Positions 44,342 through 52,389 of a DNA stretch of 64,000 nt are shown piece by piece. Source of the stretch: Pseudomonas serbica. Its GTDB lineage: Bacteria; Pseudomonadota; Gammaproteobacteria; Pseudomonadales; Pseudomonadaceae. The DNA lies in assembly GCF_028823535.1 (NCBI RefSeq), contig NZ_JAQIYM010000011.1, positions 124,001 through 188,000 on the forward strand, given 5' to 3'. The translations under genes and the position numbers were made by a program. Below the pieces are notes generated by a model. That model was not told the DNA's origin. It made no database searches and saw nothing but the letters and a program-made list of their open reading frames with translations. The first letter of the stretch is position 1; each line of letters starts with the position of its first letter.

Positions 44342-44872
44342 ATGAAAGCCGCACTCATCGAACTCATCAGCAACATCAGCTCCGGGTGCATGGGCGATGA
44401 CGAAATCGAGAAAGTCGCTGACGAAGCGGCCCAGGCTTACGCTGATCCAGCCGCTTTCCTGAGCGCCAACCCGGACATCAACTACGACGACAGCTTCCCG
44501 ATCCCGCTCGGTGAATGGGTGGTCGTTGGCAGTTTGCCTGAGACGGTGCTGTTCCAGGCCGACACCTATATGGACCTGTTTGCCCAGATCGTTGCCTCGT
44601 TCGGCCCGGGGGTGGAATTCAATCTCAAACCCAAGCAATTGGCCAAGACCGAAGCCCTGACCGCGCTGAACCGCATCCAGGTGCAGATGAGCAGCCTGAA
44701 CAAGGAAAACGGCGGTTACACGCTGATGAACTTCAGCCAGTTGCTGGACGATGAACTGCAAGTGGTTTTGGTCTACGGCAATGCTGTGCCACGGGTACTG
44801 GAGTTGTGCGCCGAAATCGGCATCGCTGCCGCTCCCTCGCTCGAAGCCTTGAAAGTGGCAATCCACGTCTGA
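44342..44872 (+). CDS. Unknown soluble protein
   Basis: The 176-residue acidic product has no signal peptide or membrane segment and no domain I recognise. Conserved-looking stretches are SGCMGDDEIEKVADEAAQAY, PIPLGEWVVVGSLPETVLFQ and a C-terminal VLELCAEIGI. ATG 44342 fits the start of the first helix. It is divergent from the chemoreceptor, with 178 bp between. Confidence 0.8.
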   Translation: MKAALIELISNISSGCMGDDEIEKVADEAAQAYADPAAFLSANPDINYDDSFPIPLGEWVVVGSLPETVLFQADTYMDLFAQIVASFGPGVEFNLKPKQLAKTEALTALNRIQVQMSSLNKENGGYTLMNFSQLLDDELQVVLVYGNAVPRVLELCAEIGIAAAPSLEALKVAIHV

Positions 44873-44953
44873 CCGTTAAAGCTGTCAAAAAAAGGGAACC
44901 CTGGTCAGTGCCGGCTATCCTAAGAGGGCATACCACTCTTCGGGAGCGTCATC

Positions 44954-45145
44954 ATGGGTTCCACGTTCAATAGCCTGGTTGGCCTGATCATTCTTGCCTT
45001 GGACATCTGGGCAATCATCAACGTGCTCAAAAGCGGCGCCGAGACAGGGATGAAAATTTTCTGGGTGCTATTGATCCTGTTGCTGCCGGTTCTGGGCTTG
45101 ATCATCTGGGCCATCGCAGGGCCGCGAGGCAATGTGCGCGTTTGA
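44954..45145 (+). CDS. PLDc_N-domain small membrane protein
   Basis: The 63-residue product has two membrane helices (LVGLIILALDIWAIINVL, FWVLLILLLPVLGLIIWA) with the phospholipase D N-terminal motif (LPVLGLIIWAIAGPR). It corresponds to the cardiolipin-synthase N-terminal module without the catalytic domain. GGAG lies 7 bp before the ATG. Function unknown. Confidence 0.87.
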   Translation: MGSTFNSLVGLIILALDIWAIINVLKSGAETGMKIFWVLLILLLPVLGLIIWAIAGPRGNVRV

Positions 45146-45231
45146 CGGAGATCACTCGCCGGAACATTTGTCCGGCGTTCAGAGTCGAAATAGATGTAAG
45201 CCCATTCATGGGTTTTATCGAGGAGGCACCG

Positions 45232-45465
45232 ATGCAAAAGTGGAAAGTCACTTTCGTGGATGATCATGGTGAAGTAATCGACGAAGTCTTCGAGTGCGAG
45301 GAGTGTCCGAGTCATGAGAAGGCCGCCAGGCTCATCAAGGAACGGCTCCTTCCTGTGGCCGCCGAACTGGATCTGAACGATCTGGAGGGGCGAACCACCG
45401 ATGCAGGCGTGAAAAGCCTGAAAACCCAGAACAGTATCGAAATCCACAGTATTACCCCCATCTGA
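45232..45465 (+). CDS. Unknown small protein
   Basis: The 77-residue product (MQKWKVTFVDDHGEVIDEVF) is probably a small alpha/beta protein; a CEECPSHEKA segment has two close cysteines. AGGAGG lies 5 bp before ATG 45232, a strong ribosome binding site, whereas the longer open frame has none. No family recognised. Confidence 0.8.
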   Translation: MQKWKVTFVDDHGEVIDEVFECEECPSHEKAARLIKERLLPVAAELDLNDLEGRTTDAGVKSLKTQNSIEIHSITPI

Positions 45466-45682
45466 TTCTCTTCCCGTCATTTACAGCAGCAACCAGGCCT
45501 TGGCAGCGCCTCTATCTTGGGGCTACTCTGCACTCGAGATCAGCGAAAGGATCGCTAAGGTCTGGTCTTGTCAGCTCCATGCTTGTTTCCCATCGGCATC
45601 TGGTTGTCGATTCGTGCGCACCTTTGGGCTGCGCACCTCGGGAGTACGGAAAGTCTATCCATCAGTTTGAGGAGGACGTTTC

Positions 45683-46027
45683 ATGAGCACAGCCTATCAA
45701 GAAGACATCAGCAGCAATGTACTGCGCCGCATGAAAGAAGGCGGTTTCGACTTTTCCAGGTTCCATCCCATCGAGTTCTACGCCATTTTCCCGGACGAGG
45801 AGCGGGCACGCAGGGCGGCAGGTCATTTCCACCGTGGTGAATCCCTGGATGCGCAAGTCAGTGTGCGCGACGATGGCGCCTGGGCGCTGGAGTTGTGCAA
45901 GGTCATGTATGCCACCTACGACGACATTGGCGATTTCGAACAGGGTTTCGAGGCAGTGGTCGAGCCTCTGGGCGGCATCATTGAAGGCTGGGGTGTGAAA
46001 CAGGAGGTACGAGGGCGACTCGCATAA
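45683..46027 (+). CDS. RraB-family ribonuclease E inhibitor-like protein
   Basis: The 114-residue product has the RraB fold pattern: NVLRRMKEGGFDFSRFHPIEFYAIFPDEE, ARRAAGHFHRG, and ending DDIGDFEQGFEAVVEPLGGI-EGWGV. RraB proteins modulate RNase E in E. coli. GAGG lies upstream of the ATG. A terminator follows at 46054-46082. Confidence 0.87.
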   Translation: MSTAYQEDISSNVLRRMKEGGFDFSRFHPIEFYAIFPDEERARRAAGHFHRGESLDAQVSVRDDGAWALELCKVMYATYDDIGDFEQGFEAVVEPLGGIIEGWGVKQEVRGRLA

Positions 46028-46053
46028 TCTTATGAACAGTAACAATCGGCAAT

Positions 46054-46082
46054 GACGGCTGACCTTCGGGTTGGCCGTTTTC
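46054..46082 (+). terminator. Rho-independent terminator
   Basis: ACGGC-TGACC-TTCG-GGTTG-GCCGT forms a hairpin with a stable TTCG loop followed by TTTTCG. It lies 27 bp after the RraB-like gene. Confidence 0.75.
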
Positions 46083-46112
46083 GTTTGTGCCGCAGGGAAA
46101 TTCATCACGCTT

Positions 46113-46197
46113 TGTAGGAGCCCGGCTTGCCGGCGAAGGCGTCGCCGAAGAACGACGCATGACTTAATGACGTCTTCACCGGCAAGCCAGCTCCTAC
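46113..46197. repeat. REPIN upstream of the ATP-grasp operon
   Basis: TGTAGGAGCCCGGCTTGCCG and the facing ACCGGCAAGCCAGCTCCTAC arm enclose about 35 bp. The gap 46028-46384 also contains the terminator at 46054 and the regulatory sites listed next; no gene is seen in it. Confidence 0.85.
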
Positions 46198-46264
46198 GGA
46201 CTATGCTGTGACAGGCGACAACAACGCCTTGCAATGAAGCGGGGGCAGTCAGGTTGGGGCATTT

Positions 46265-46285
46265 GCCGCACAGGATTGGTGCGGC
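46265..46285. promoter_or_regulatory. NtrC-like enhancer dyad
   Basis: GCCGCAC-AGGATTG-GTGCGGC is a perfect 7-bp dyad whose core GCAC-N7-GTGC equals the NtrC consensus core. It ends 50 bp upstream of the sigma-54 element, a usual enhancer distance. Confidence 0.6.
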
Positions 46286-46334
46286 GCTCGCGCAGTGGTT
46301 ATCCAACCGACTGAAAAATAAGCGTTTCTGCCGA

Positions 46335-46349
46335 TGGCACGGGCCTTGC
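46335..46349 (+). promoter_or_regulatory. Sigma-54 promoter TGGCAC-N5-TTGC
   Basis: TGGCAC at 46335-46340, GGGCC, then TTGC at 46346-46349 match the sigma-54 consensus with the correct GG-N10-GC spacing. The expected start site is about 12 bp downstream, giving a short leader to ATG 46385. Confidence 0.75.
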
Positions 46350-46384
46350 GAAGGCCTGGATGTCCGGGTGACAAGGAGTACGGC

Positions 46385-47794
46385 ATGATCCGCACCTATT
46401 TTGATGAGATGTACGATGCCGGCGGCCAGGTCCGCCCGCATTATCGGGAGTTTGCCCGTTGGCTGGCCGAAACGCCTGACGAGCTTTTGGCACAACGGCG
46501 ACGCGAGGCCGATCTGTTATTTCATCGCGCCGGGATTACCTTCACGCTCTACGGTGATGAGCAGGGGACAGAGCGCCTGATTCCCTTCGATACCATCCCG
46601 CGCAGCATCCCTGCCAGTGAATGGCGTGTGGTCGAGCGCGGTTGCATTCAGCGGGTCAAGGCGCTGAACATGTTCCTCGCCGACCTGTACCACGAGCAAC
46701 GCATCATCAAGGCCGGGATCATTCCGGCCGAGCAGGTGCTGGCCAACGAGCAGTACCAGTTGGCGATGCAAGGGCTCGACCTGCACCGTGATATCTATTC
46801 GCACATTTCCGGCGTCGACCTGGTGCGCGACGGCGACGGCACGTACTACGTGCTCGAAGACAATCTTCGTACACCGAGCGGCGTCAGCTACATGCTCGAA
46901 GACCGCAAGATGATGATGCGCCTGTTCCCCGAGCTGTTTGCGGCCCAGCGCATTGCCCCGATCGACCATTACCCGAACCTGTTGCTCGACACCCTGAAAA
47001 GCTCGAGCCCGATCGATAACCCGAGTGTCGTGGTGCTGACGCCGGGGCGCTTCAACAGCGCATTTTTCGAGCATGCGTTCCTGGCGCGGGAAATGGGCGT
47101 GGAGCTGGTGGAGGGCGCAGACCTGTTCGTGCGTGACGACAAGGTGTTCATGCGCACCACCGACGGACCAAAAGCCGTCGACGTGATTTACCGCCGTCTC
47201 GACGATGCGTTCCTCGACCCGCTGGCGTTCAATCCCGACTCGATGCTGGGCGTGCCGGGGCTGCTGTCGTCCTACCGTTCCGGCAATGTCGTGTTGGCGA
47301 ACGCCATCGGGACCGGGGTGGCGGACGACAAATCGGTGTATCCGTTCGTCACTGACATGATCCGTTTCTATCTGGACGAAGAACCGATCCTCAAGAACGT
47401 GCCCACGTGGCAGTGTCGTAATCCCTCTGAACTTTCCCACGTTCTGGCCAATCTTCCAGAGCTGGTGGTCAAGGAAACCCAGGGCTCCGGCGGCTACGGA
47501 ATGTTGGTGGGGCCAGCGGCGACGGCGGCGGAAATCGAAGCCTTCCGCGCGCGAATCATTGCCAAGCCCCACGCCTATATCGCGCAGCCGACGCTGTCGC
47601 TGTCGACCTGTCCGACCTTTGTCGAAAGCGGCATCGCGCCACGCCACATCGACTTGCGTCCGTTTGTATTGTCTGGCCGCGAAACCCGGGTCGTACCCGG
47701 CGGTTTGACCCGTGTCGCCCTGCGCGAAGGCTCCCTGGTGGTGAACTCCTCCCAGGGCGGCGGAACCAAGGACACCTGGGTGGTCGAGGATTGA
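46385..47794 (+). CDS. Circularly permuted type 2 ATP-grasp protein
   Basis: The 469-residue product has the permuted ATP-grasp signature: ERGCIQRVKALNMFLADLYH, YYVLEDNLRTPSGVSYMLE, VVVLTPGRFNSAFFEHAFLA, VVKETQGSGGYGMLVGP and FVLSGRETRVVPGGLTRVA. Such amidoligase-like enzymes are predicted to form peptide bonds using ATP, modifying peptides or proteins. AGGAG lies 6 bp before ATG 46385; the upstream open frame runs through the promoter. First gene of a three-gene operon with alpha-E and transglutaminase proteins. Confidence 0.95.
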   Translation: MIRTYFDEMYDAGGQVRPHYREFARWLAETPDELLAQRRREADLLFHRAGITFTLYGDEQGTERLIPFDTIPRSIPASEWRVVERGCIQRVKALNMFLADLYHEQRIIKAGIIPAEQVLANEQYQLAMQGLDLHRDIYSHISGVDLVRDGDGTYYVLEDNLRTPSGVSYMLEDRKMMMRLFPELFAAQRIAPIDHYPNLLLDTLKSSSPIDNPSVVVLTPGRFNSAFFEHAFLAREMGVELVEGADLFVRDDKVFMRTTDGPKAVDVIYRRLDDAFLDPLAFNPDSMLGVPGLLSSYRSGNVVLANAIGTGVADDKSVYPFVTDMIRFYLDEEPILKNVPTWQCRNPSELSHVLANLPELVVKETQGSGGYGMLVGPAATAAEIEAFRARIIAKPHAYIAQPTLSLSTCPTFVESGIAPRHIDLRPFVLSGRETRVVPGGLTRVALREGSLVVNSSQGGGTKDTWVVED

Positions 47795-47806
47795 AGGAAG
47801 CCTGAC

Positions 47807-48757
47807 ATGTTAAGTAGAACTGCCTCGGATCTGTATTGGATGTCGCGTTATCTGGAGCGGGCGGAAAACCTCGCACGGATGCTCGACATCAGTTATTCGC
47901 TGTCGCTGATGCCGCAGGATGGTCGCGGCGACGGCCTGCACGAACTGGCCATGCCGCTGCTGATTACCGGCACCCTGGACGATTACCTCGAACGCCACGG
48001 CGCGTTGCATGCCGAACGGCTGCTGCATTTCTTTGCCCTGGACGCGGCCAACCCGGCCAGCATCTACAGCTGCCTCGGCGCCGCGCGGGCCAGTGCCCAC
48101 GCAGTGCGTGGGCGCATCACCGCCGACATGTGGGAAAACATTAACGCCACCTGGCTGGAAATTCGCGGCATCGCCGAACAGGGCTTGAGTCGCTACGGCA
48201 TGAGCCGCTTCTGTGAGTGGATCAAGGAACGTTCCCACCTGTTTCGCGGTGCGTCCTACGGCACCATCATGCGCAATGACGCGTTCCGCTTCATTCGCCT
48301 GGGGACGTTCATCGAAAGGGCCGACAACACCCTGCGCCTGCTCGATGCCCGCTATGAAATGGCGGGTGATCAGGCCGAAGCGGTCAGCGACGGCACGGCC
48401 CACGCCTACTACCAGTGGAGTGCGTTGCTGCGCGCCTTGTCTTCTTTCGAGGCCTACACCGAGATCTACCGTGACGCACCCGGTGCCCGGCATGTGGCCG
48501 AATTGCTGTTGCTGCGGGCCGATGTGCCGCGCTCCCTGCGCGCCTGCACCGAAGAAATCGACCAGATCCTCGCCCAACTACCGGGGGCCAATGGCCGTCC
48601 GGCGCAGCGCCTGGCCGCGGAGATAGACGCGCGATTGCGCTACACCGGCATCACCGAAATCCTTGACGAGGGCCTGCACGCCTGGCTCACCGAGTTCATC
48701 CCGCTGGTGCGCCAGTTGGGTAACGCCATACACAGTTCCTACCTGGAGGCTGCATGA
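47807..48757 (+). CDS. Alpha-E domain-containing protein
   Basis: The 316-residue all-helical product starts MLSRTASDLYWMSRYLERAENLARMLD, shown here in part as the motif DLYWMSRYLERAEN, characteristic of the alpha-E (DUF403) family. Further motifs are RTDMWENIN-like ITADMWENINATWLE and TFIERADNTLRLLDARY. It always accompanies permuted ATP-grasp genes and likely forms a complex with them. It overlaps the transglutaminase gene by 4 bp. Confidence 0.94.
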   Translation: MLSRTASDLYWMSRYLERAENLARMLDISYSLSLMPQDGRGDGLHELAMPLLITGTLDDYLERHGALHAERLLHFFALDAANPASIYSCLGAARASAHAVRGRITADMWENINATWLEIRGIAEQGLSRYGMSRFCEWIKERSHLFRGASYGTIMRNDAFRFIRLGTFIERADNTLRLLDARYEMAGDQAEAVSDGTAHAYYQWSALLRALSSFEAYTEIYRDAPGARHVAELLLLRADVPRSLRACTEEIDQILAQLPGANGRPAQRLAAEIDARLRYTGITEILDEGLHAWLTEFIPLVRQLGNAIHSSYLEAA

Positions 48758-49563
48758 GACTTTCCATAAGCCACGAGACCACCTATCACTACGAGGATCA
48801 GGTGCGGGCGAGCATCCAGTACCTGCGGCTGACCCCCCACGACAGCGAGCGCCAGCACGTGCTCAGCTGGCAGCTCGACCTGCCGCGGCCGGTGCGTGCG
48901 CAACTTGATCCGTTCGGCAACATCCTGCATGTGCTGACCATGGACGAGCCCCACGAGGCGATCATCATTGGCGCCCGCGGCCAGGTCGACATCGATGAAT
49001 TGCGTGAGGCGGAACATGAAAGCCAGTCGGCATTGCCGTTCCTGCGCTTCACCCGGTTGACCGAGGCCGACCAGGCGCTGCGCGCGTTCGCCGAGAAGGC
49101 GTGCAAGCAGCGCCGCGATCGCACGGCGCTGATCGACTTGATGCACGGCCTGAACCAGCACATGACCTACACGCCGGGCGCCACCGAAGTGGACACCAGC
49201 GCCGCACAGGCTTTCGCCGGGCGTTCGGGCGTGTGCCAGGACCACACCCACGCGTTCCTCGCCTGCGCCCGCAGCCTGGGCATCCCGTCGCGTTATGTGT
49301 CGGGGTATCTGTACAGCGAGAACAGCGAACACCTGGCCAGCCATGCCTGGGCCGAAGCCTGGCTCGATGACGCCTGGTACAGCTTCGATGTGACCAATGA
49401 GCTGGCGCGACCCGAGCGTCACTTGAAACTGGCGGTGGGCCTTGATTACCTGGACGCCTGCCCGGTGCGCGGCATGCGCCGCGGTGGCGGGTGTGAGCAG
49501 ATGCACGCCAAAGTGTTTGTTTCGCCGACGCCTGCACCGGTCATCTCAGTGCAACAACAGTAA
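48754..49563 (+). CDS. Transglutaminase-like cysteine protease family protein
   Basis: The 269-residue product has an N-terminal beta-barrel domain (LSISHETTYHYEDQVRASIQ) and a transglutaminase-like domain with the catalytic Cys in GRSGVCQDHTHAFLAC, His in SHAWAEAWL and Asp in WYSFDVTNE. It probably cleaves or exchanges the peptide linkage made by the ATP-grasp enzyme. The ATG overlaps the alpha-E stop. No Anbu proteasome-like gene follows; REP elements start 16 bp later. Confidence 0.94.
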   Translation: MRLSISHETTYHYEDQVRASIQYLRLTPHDSERQHVLSWQLDLPRPVRAQLDPFGNILHVLTMDEPHEAIIIGARGQVDIDELREAEHESQSALPFLRFTRLTEADQALRAFAEKACKQRRDRTALIDLMHGLNQHMTYTPGATEVDTSAAQAFAGRSGVCQDHTHAFLACARSLGIPSRYVSGYLYSENSEHLASHAWAEAWLDDAWYSFDVTNELARPERHLKLAVGLDYLDACPVRGMRRGGGCEQMHAKVFVSPTPAPVISVQQQ

Positions 49564-49578
49564 TCAGCTGCACACCCC

Positions 49579-49731
49579 TGTAGGAGCCCGGCTTGCCGGC
49601 GAAGGCGTCCTTAAACATTGCACTGGTCTTCCGTGCACCTTCCTTTGTAGGAGCCCGGCTTGCCGGCGAAGGCTGCCTTGAGTCTTGCGGCGAATTCCCG
49701 GGCGCCTTCGCCGGCAAGCCGGGCTCCTACA
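49579..49731. repeat. Tract of three REP elements
   Basis: Two direct copies of TGTAGGAGCCCGGCTTGCCG (49579 and 49646) and one inverted copy ending at 49731 fill most of the gap between the transglutaminase gene and the converging cytochrome gene. It may stabilise or end both transcripts. Confidence 0.9.
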
Positions 49732-49740
49732 GGGTCGGTG

Positions 49741-50541
49741 TCAAGGTTTAACCTTGCGCCTGGCCATGTGCTGCAAATACCCCACCAGCATCCGCAGATC
49801 CTCATCCGGCAACACCTCGGCCGAGAACCCCGGCATCTTCGCCTGCGGCCACTGGCGCAAACTCTGCGGATCGCGGATATAGCGCTTGAGGAAGTCCGCG
49901 CCGAAGTACTCGGTGGGGCTATACGGAATGTTCAGGTCCGGGCCGAACTGCGCATCCCCGGCGCCATTCAAGCGATGACACGCCAGGCAGTTTTTCTGAA
50001 ACAGCGCAAAGCCCTGGTTGACCGGGTCATCGGCCTTCAGCGCAGGATCCGGCAGCAGGGCAGGGAAGCGCTCTGCCACCGGGGCCATGCGCTTGATGCT
50101 GGCGACCTCGAACGGCCATTGTTCCGGGCTGATGTTGCCCGCCTGCGGGTCAGTCCAGACCAGGTAAAACGGCCCGGCGCTGTGCTTGCCTTGCGCCAGC
50201 GGTGGCCATGGCTTGGCGGGGTCTTCGATGGCCAGCCAGGCACGTGCGCCCTCGGTGTTGAGCAGCGGTGCGGCCGAAAGTTCGGCGGCAAAGCCGTCCA
50301 GCGCCACGGCTTGCAGGTGGTCGTCAGGCTTGATGTCGGTCAGCAGCGCGGCCAGCGGCACGGCGCGGTAGGTCATGTCACGCTTGTAGGACACGTCATT
50401 GCTGATGCTGATGGTCTGCACCTGAGGGTGCTTGAGCAGCTCCTCGGTTTGCCACGTGCGACCGGTCGCGCCCAGCTCCAGGTTCAGCTGTGCGGCATGT
50501 AGAGGCGTGCTGAGCAGCAACGCCCCGACCACTATGAGCAT
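49741..50541 (-). CDS. Molybdopterin-fold/cytochrome c fusion protein
   Basis: The 266-residue secreted product has a signal peptide (MLIVVGALLLSTPLHA), a domain of about 130 residues similar to the sulfite-oxidase-like molybdopterin-binding fold (VSYKRDMTYRAVPLAALLTDI, ALDGFAAELSA, WLAIEDPAKPWPPL), and a C-terminal cytochrome c domain with heme motif CLACH at 185-189 and axial Met in QAKMPGF (M236). No cysteine in the first domain could bind molybdenum, so that domain may be non-catalytic. It should be a periplasmic electron-transfer protein. ATG 50541 starts the signal peptide. Confidence 0.85.
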   Translation of the reverse strand: MLIVVGALLLSTPLHAAQLNLELGATGRTWQTEELLKHPQVQTISISNDVSYKRDMTYRAVPLAALLTDIKPDDHLQAVALDGFAAELSAAPLLNTEGARAWLAIEDPAKPWPPLAQGKHSAGPFYLVWTDPQAGNISPEQWPFEVASIKRMAPVAERFPALLPDPALKADDPVNQGFALFQKNCLACHRLNGAGDAQFGPDLNIPYSPTEYFGADFLKRYIRDPQSLRQWPQAKMPGFSAEVLPDEDLRMLVGYLQHMARRKVKP

Positions 50542-50668
50542 TTTCAAAAGATCGCCATCCGTGTCGTGCAAGTGCCGCAAAGGTTGGCACAGCTACGTTG
50601 GCCCGGGAAGGAAGCCAGTCACATTTTTACGTGGCGATAAGACTTCTGGCGCCGTATTCCAAAAACGG

Positions 50669-50764
50669 CTATCCGATTACCTTGGTCAGGTTCGGCAAAA
50701 TCAACAACAGAGTGGTGGCGAAAAGAATGAGCCCGGCTTGACGAACTTTCGATTGTTTGAACAT
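50669..50764 (-). CDS. 31-residue single-helix membrane peptide
   Basis: The frame from ATG 50764 encodes a basic start (MFKQSKVRQ), one membrane helix (AGLILFATTLLLILPNL) and TKVIG. Upstream GGCGGTCA is a moderate ribosome binding site. The short, well-formed helix supports a real small protein, but no family is known to me; upstream in-frame sequence is not protein-like. Confidence 0.5.
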   Translation of the reverse strand: MFKQSKVRQAGLILFATTLLLILPNLTKVIG

Positions 50765-51159
50765 GGCTGACCGCCTTTTTTTTGTTATTTCCTGATGCCT
50801 GCCTGCACATCTCCTGACGGCAAACGCTGCACTTCCTGTAGGACGAGCGCCTCGGCAAAACCCGACGACAACTTCGTACACCTTCACCTTAGAGCCCGCG
50901 TCACGCTTGGTTTAGATCCATTTAGTATGGTGTTAACGCAATATGCTATTAAAAAGGCATGAGGCCTATTGCCAGCTTCTTGGGCGGCCTTTTGCTAGAC
51001 ACCTGCGTGTCCTGAACCGGTTCACTGGCGGCTGGACGACCGTCCGTCTGAGCGTGAGCGTCAACGTCCTTGAGCGCTGCGGTCATTGAATCGCCGGCCG
51101 CTCGGAATAAGGTGGAGGCTCTTTGGAAGATCGCAGCCACCATCAGGTTCGAGGACGTC
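50765..51159. other. Intergenic region upstream of the thiolase gene
   Basis: These 395 bp hold no strong gene. A T-run (CTTTTTTTTG) lies just upstream of the small peptide and AT-rich sequence around 50910-50955 could hold promoters. The weak reading frame at 50949-51086 is listed separately. Confidence 0.4.
50949..51086 (-). CDS. Possible 45-residue protein, weak
   Basis: The frame from ATG 51086 gives a hydrophilic peptide ending KRPPKKLAIGLMPF, followed by a short AGGC/GCCT hairpin with T-run on the minus strand. Codon use is moderately GC3-rich. No good ribosome binding site is visible and it may be chance. Confidence 0.25.
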   Translation of the reverse strand: MTAALKDVDAHAQTDGRPAASEPVQDTQVSSKRPPKKLAIGLMPF

Positions 51160-52365
51160 ATGACCCAAGCCTTTATTTTCGACGCGTTACGTACGCCCCG
51201 TGGCAAAGGCAAGGCCAACGGCGCCTTGCACGGCGTCAAGCCGGTGAGCCTGGTGGCCGGGTTGCTCACCGCGCTGCAACAGCGAACCGACCTTGACTCC
51301 AGTCAGGTTGATGACGTGGTGCTCGGGTGCGTGACGCCGATTGGCGATCAAGGTGCTGACATCGCCAAGACTGCGGTCCAGATGGCGGATTGGGATGTCA
51401 GCGTGGCCGGTGTACAGATCAATCGTTTCTGCGCCTCGGGGCTGGAGGCGGTGAACCTGGGGGCGATGAAAGTCCGTTCCGGTTTCGAGGACCTGGTGGT
51501 GGTCGGCGGCGTCGAGTCCATGTCGCGAGTGCCCATGGGCAGCGACGGCGGGGCATGGGCGCTGGACCCGGAAACCAACCTGCACAGTCATTTCATTCCC
51601 CAGGGGGTGAGCGCCGACCTGATTGCCACGCTGGAAGGCTTCAGCCGGCAGGACGTCGATGCCTACGCGCTGCACTCGCAACAAAAAGCCGCACGGGCGC
51701 GGGCCGATGGCTCGTTCAAACAGTCATTGGTGCCGGTTCAGGACCAGAACGGCATCATCCTGCTCGACCATGATGAGTTCATCCGTGCTGAATCGACCCT
51801 GGAAGGCCTGGGCAAGCTCAAGCCGAGCTTCGAAATGATCGGGCAAATGGGTTTCGACGCCACCGCGTTGCGGGCCTACAGCCATGTGGAGCGGATCCAT
51901 CATGTCCACACACCCGGCAACAGTTCCGGGATCGTCGATGGCGCGGCGTTGATGTTGATCGGCTCCGAAGCCAAGGGGCGGGCGCTGGGCCTGCAGCCAC
52001 GGGCGCGGATCGTCGCCACGGCGGTCACCAGCACCGATCCGACCCTCATGCTCACCGGCCCCGCGCCGGCCACCCGCAAGGCGTTGGCCAAGGCCGGGCT
52101 GCGGGTCGAAGACATCGACCTGTTCGAGGTCAACGAGGCGTTTGCCTCGGTGGTGCTGAAGTTCATCAAGGACATGGCCGTCAACCCGGACAAGGTCAAT
52201 GTCAACGGCGGGTCCATTGCCATGGGCCACCCGTTGGGCGCCACGGGCTGCGCCATTCTCGGCACGCTGCTCGATGAACTGCAGGCCCGGCACCTGCGTT
52301 ATGGCCTGGCGACTTTGTGTGTCGGCGGCGGCATGGGCATCGCCACCATCATCGAACGCCTTTGA
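51160..52365 (+). CDS. Acetyl-CoA C-acyltransferase (thiolase)
   Basis: The 401-residue thiolase has nucleophilic C91 in INRFCASGLEAVNLG, the motif NGGSIAMGHPLGATGCA with catalytic His, and the C-terminal CVGGGMG with second Cys. It cleaves 3-ketoacyl-CoA in beta-oxidation, or condenses acetyl-CoA. GAGG precedes ATG 51160 by 5 bp; upstream in-frame codons lack protein character. It lies 24 bp before the FadB-like gene and the two probably form an operon. Confidence 0.92.
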   Translation: MTQAFIFDALRTPRGKGKANGALHGVKPVSLVAGLLTALQQRTDLDSSQVDDVVLGCVTPIGDQGADIAKTAVQMADWDVSVAGVQINRFCASGLEAVNLGAMKVRSGFEDLVVVGGVESMSRVPMGSDGGAWALDPETNLHSHFIPQGVSADLIATLEGFSRQDVDAYALHSQQKAARARADGSFKQSLVPVQDQNGIILLDHDEFIRAESTLEGLGKLKPSFEMIGQMGFDATALRAYSHVERIHHVHTPGNSSGIVDGAALMLIGSEAKGRALGLQPRARIVATAVTSTDPTLMLTGPAPATRKALAKAGLRVEDIDLFEVNEAFASVVLKFIKDMAVNPDKVNVNGGSIAMGHPLGATGCAILGTLLDELQARHLRYGLATLCVGGGMGIATIIERL

Positions 52366-52389
52366 TCCCGCACTTCAAGGAACCTGTTC

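Noticed and set aside
45158..45177. Hairpin CGCCGGA/TCCGGCG after the PLDc_N gene as a terminator
   Set aside because: No T-run follows and the next gene has a strong ribosome binding site shortly after, so termination is not supported.
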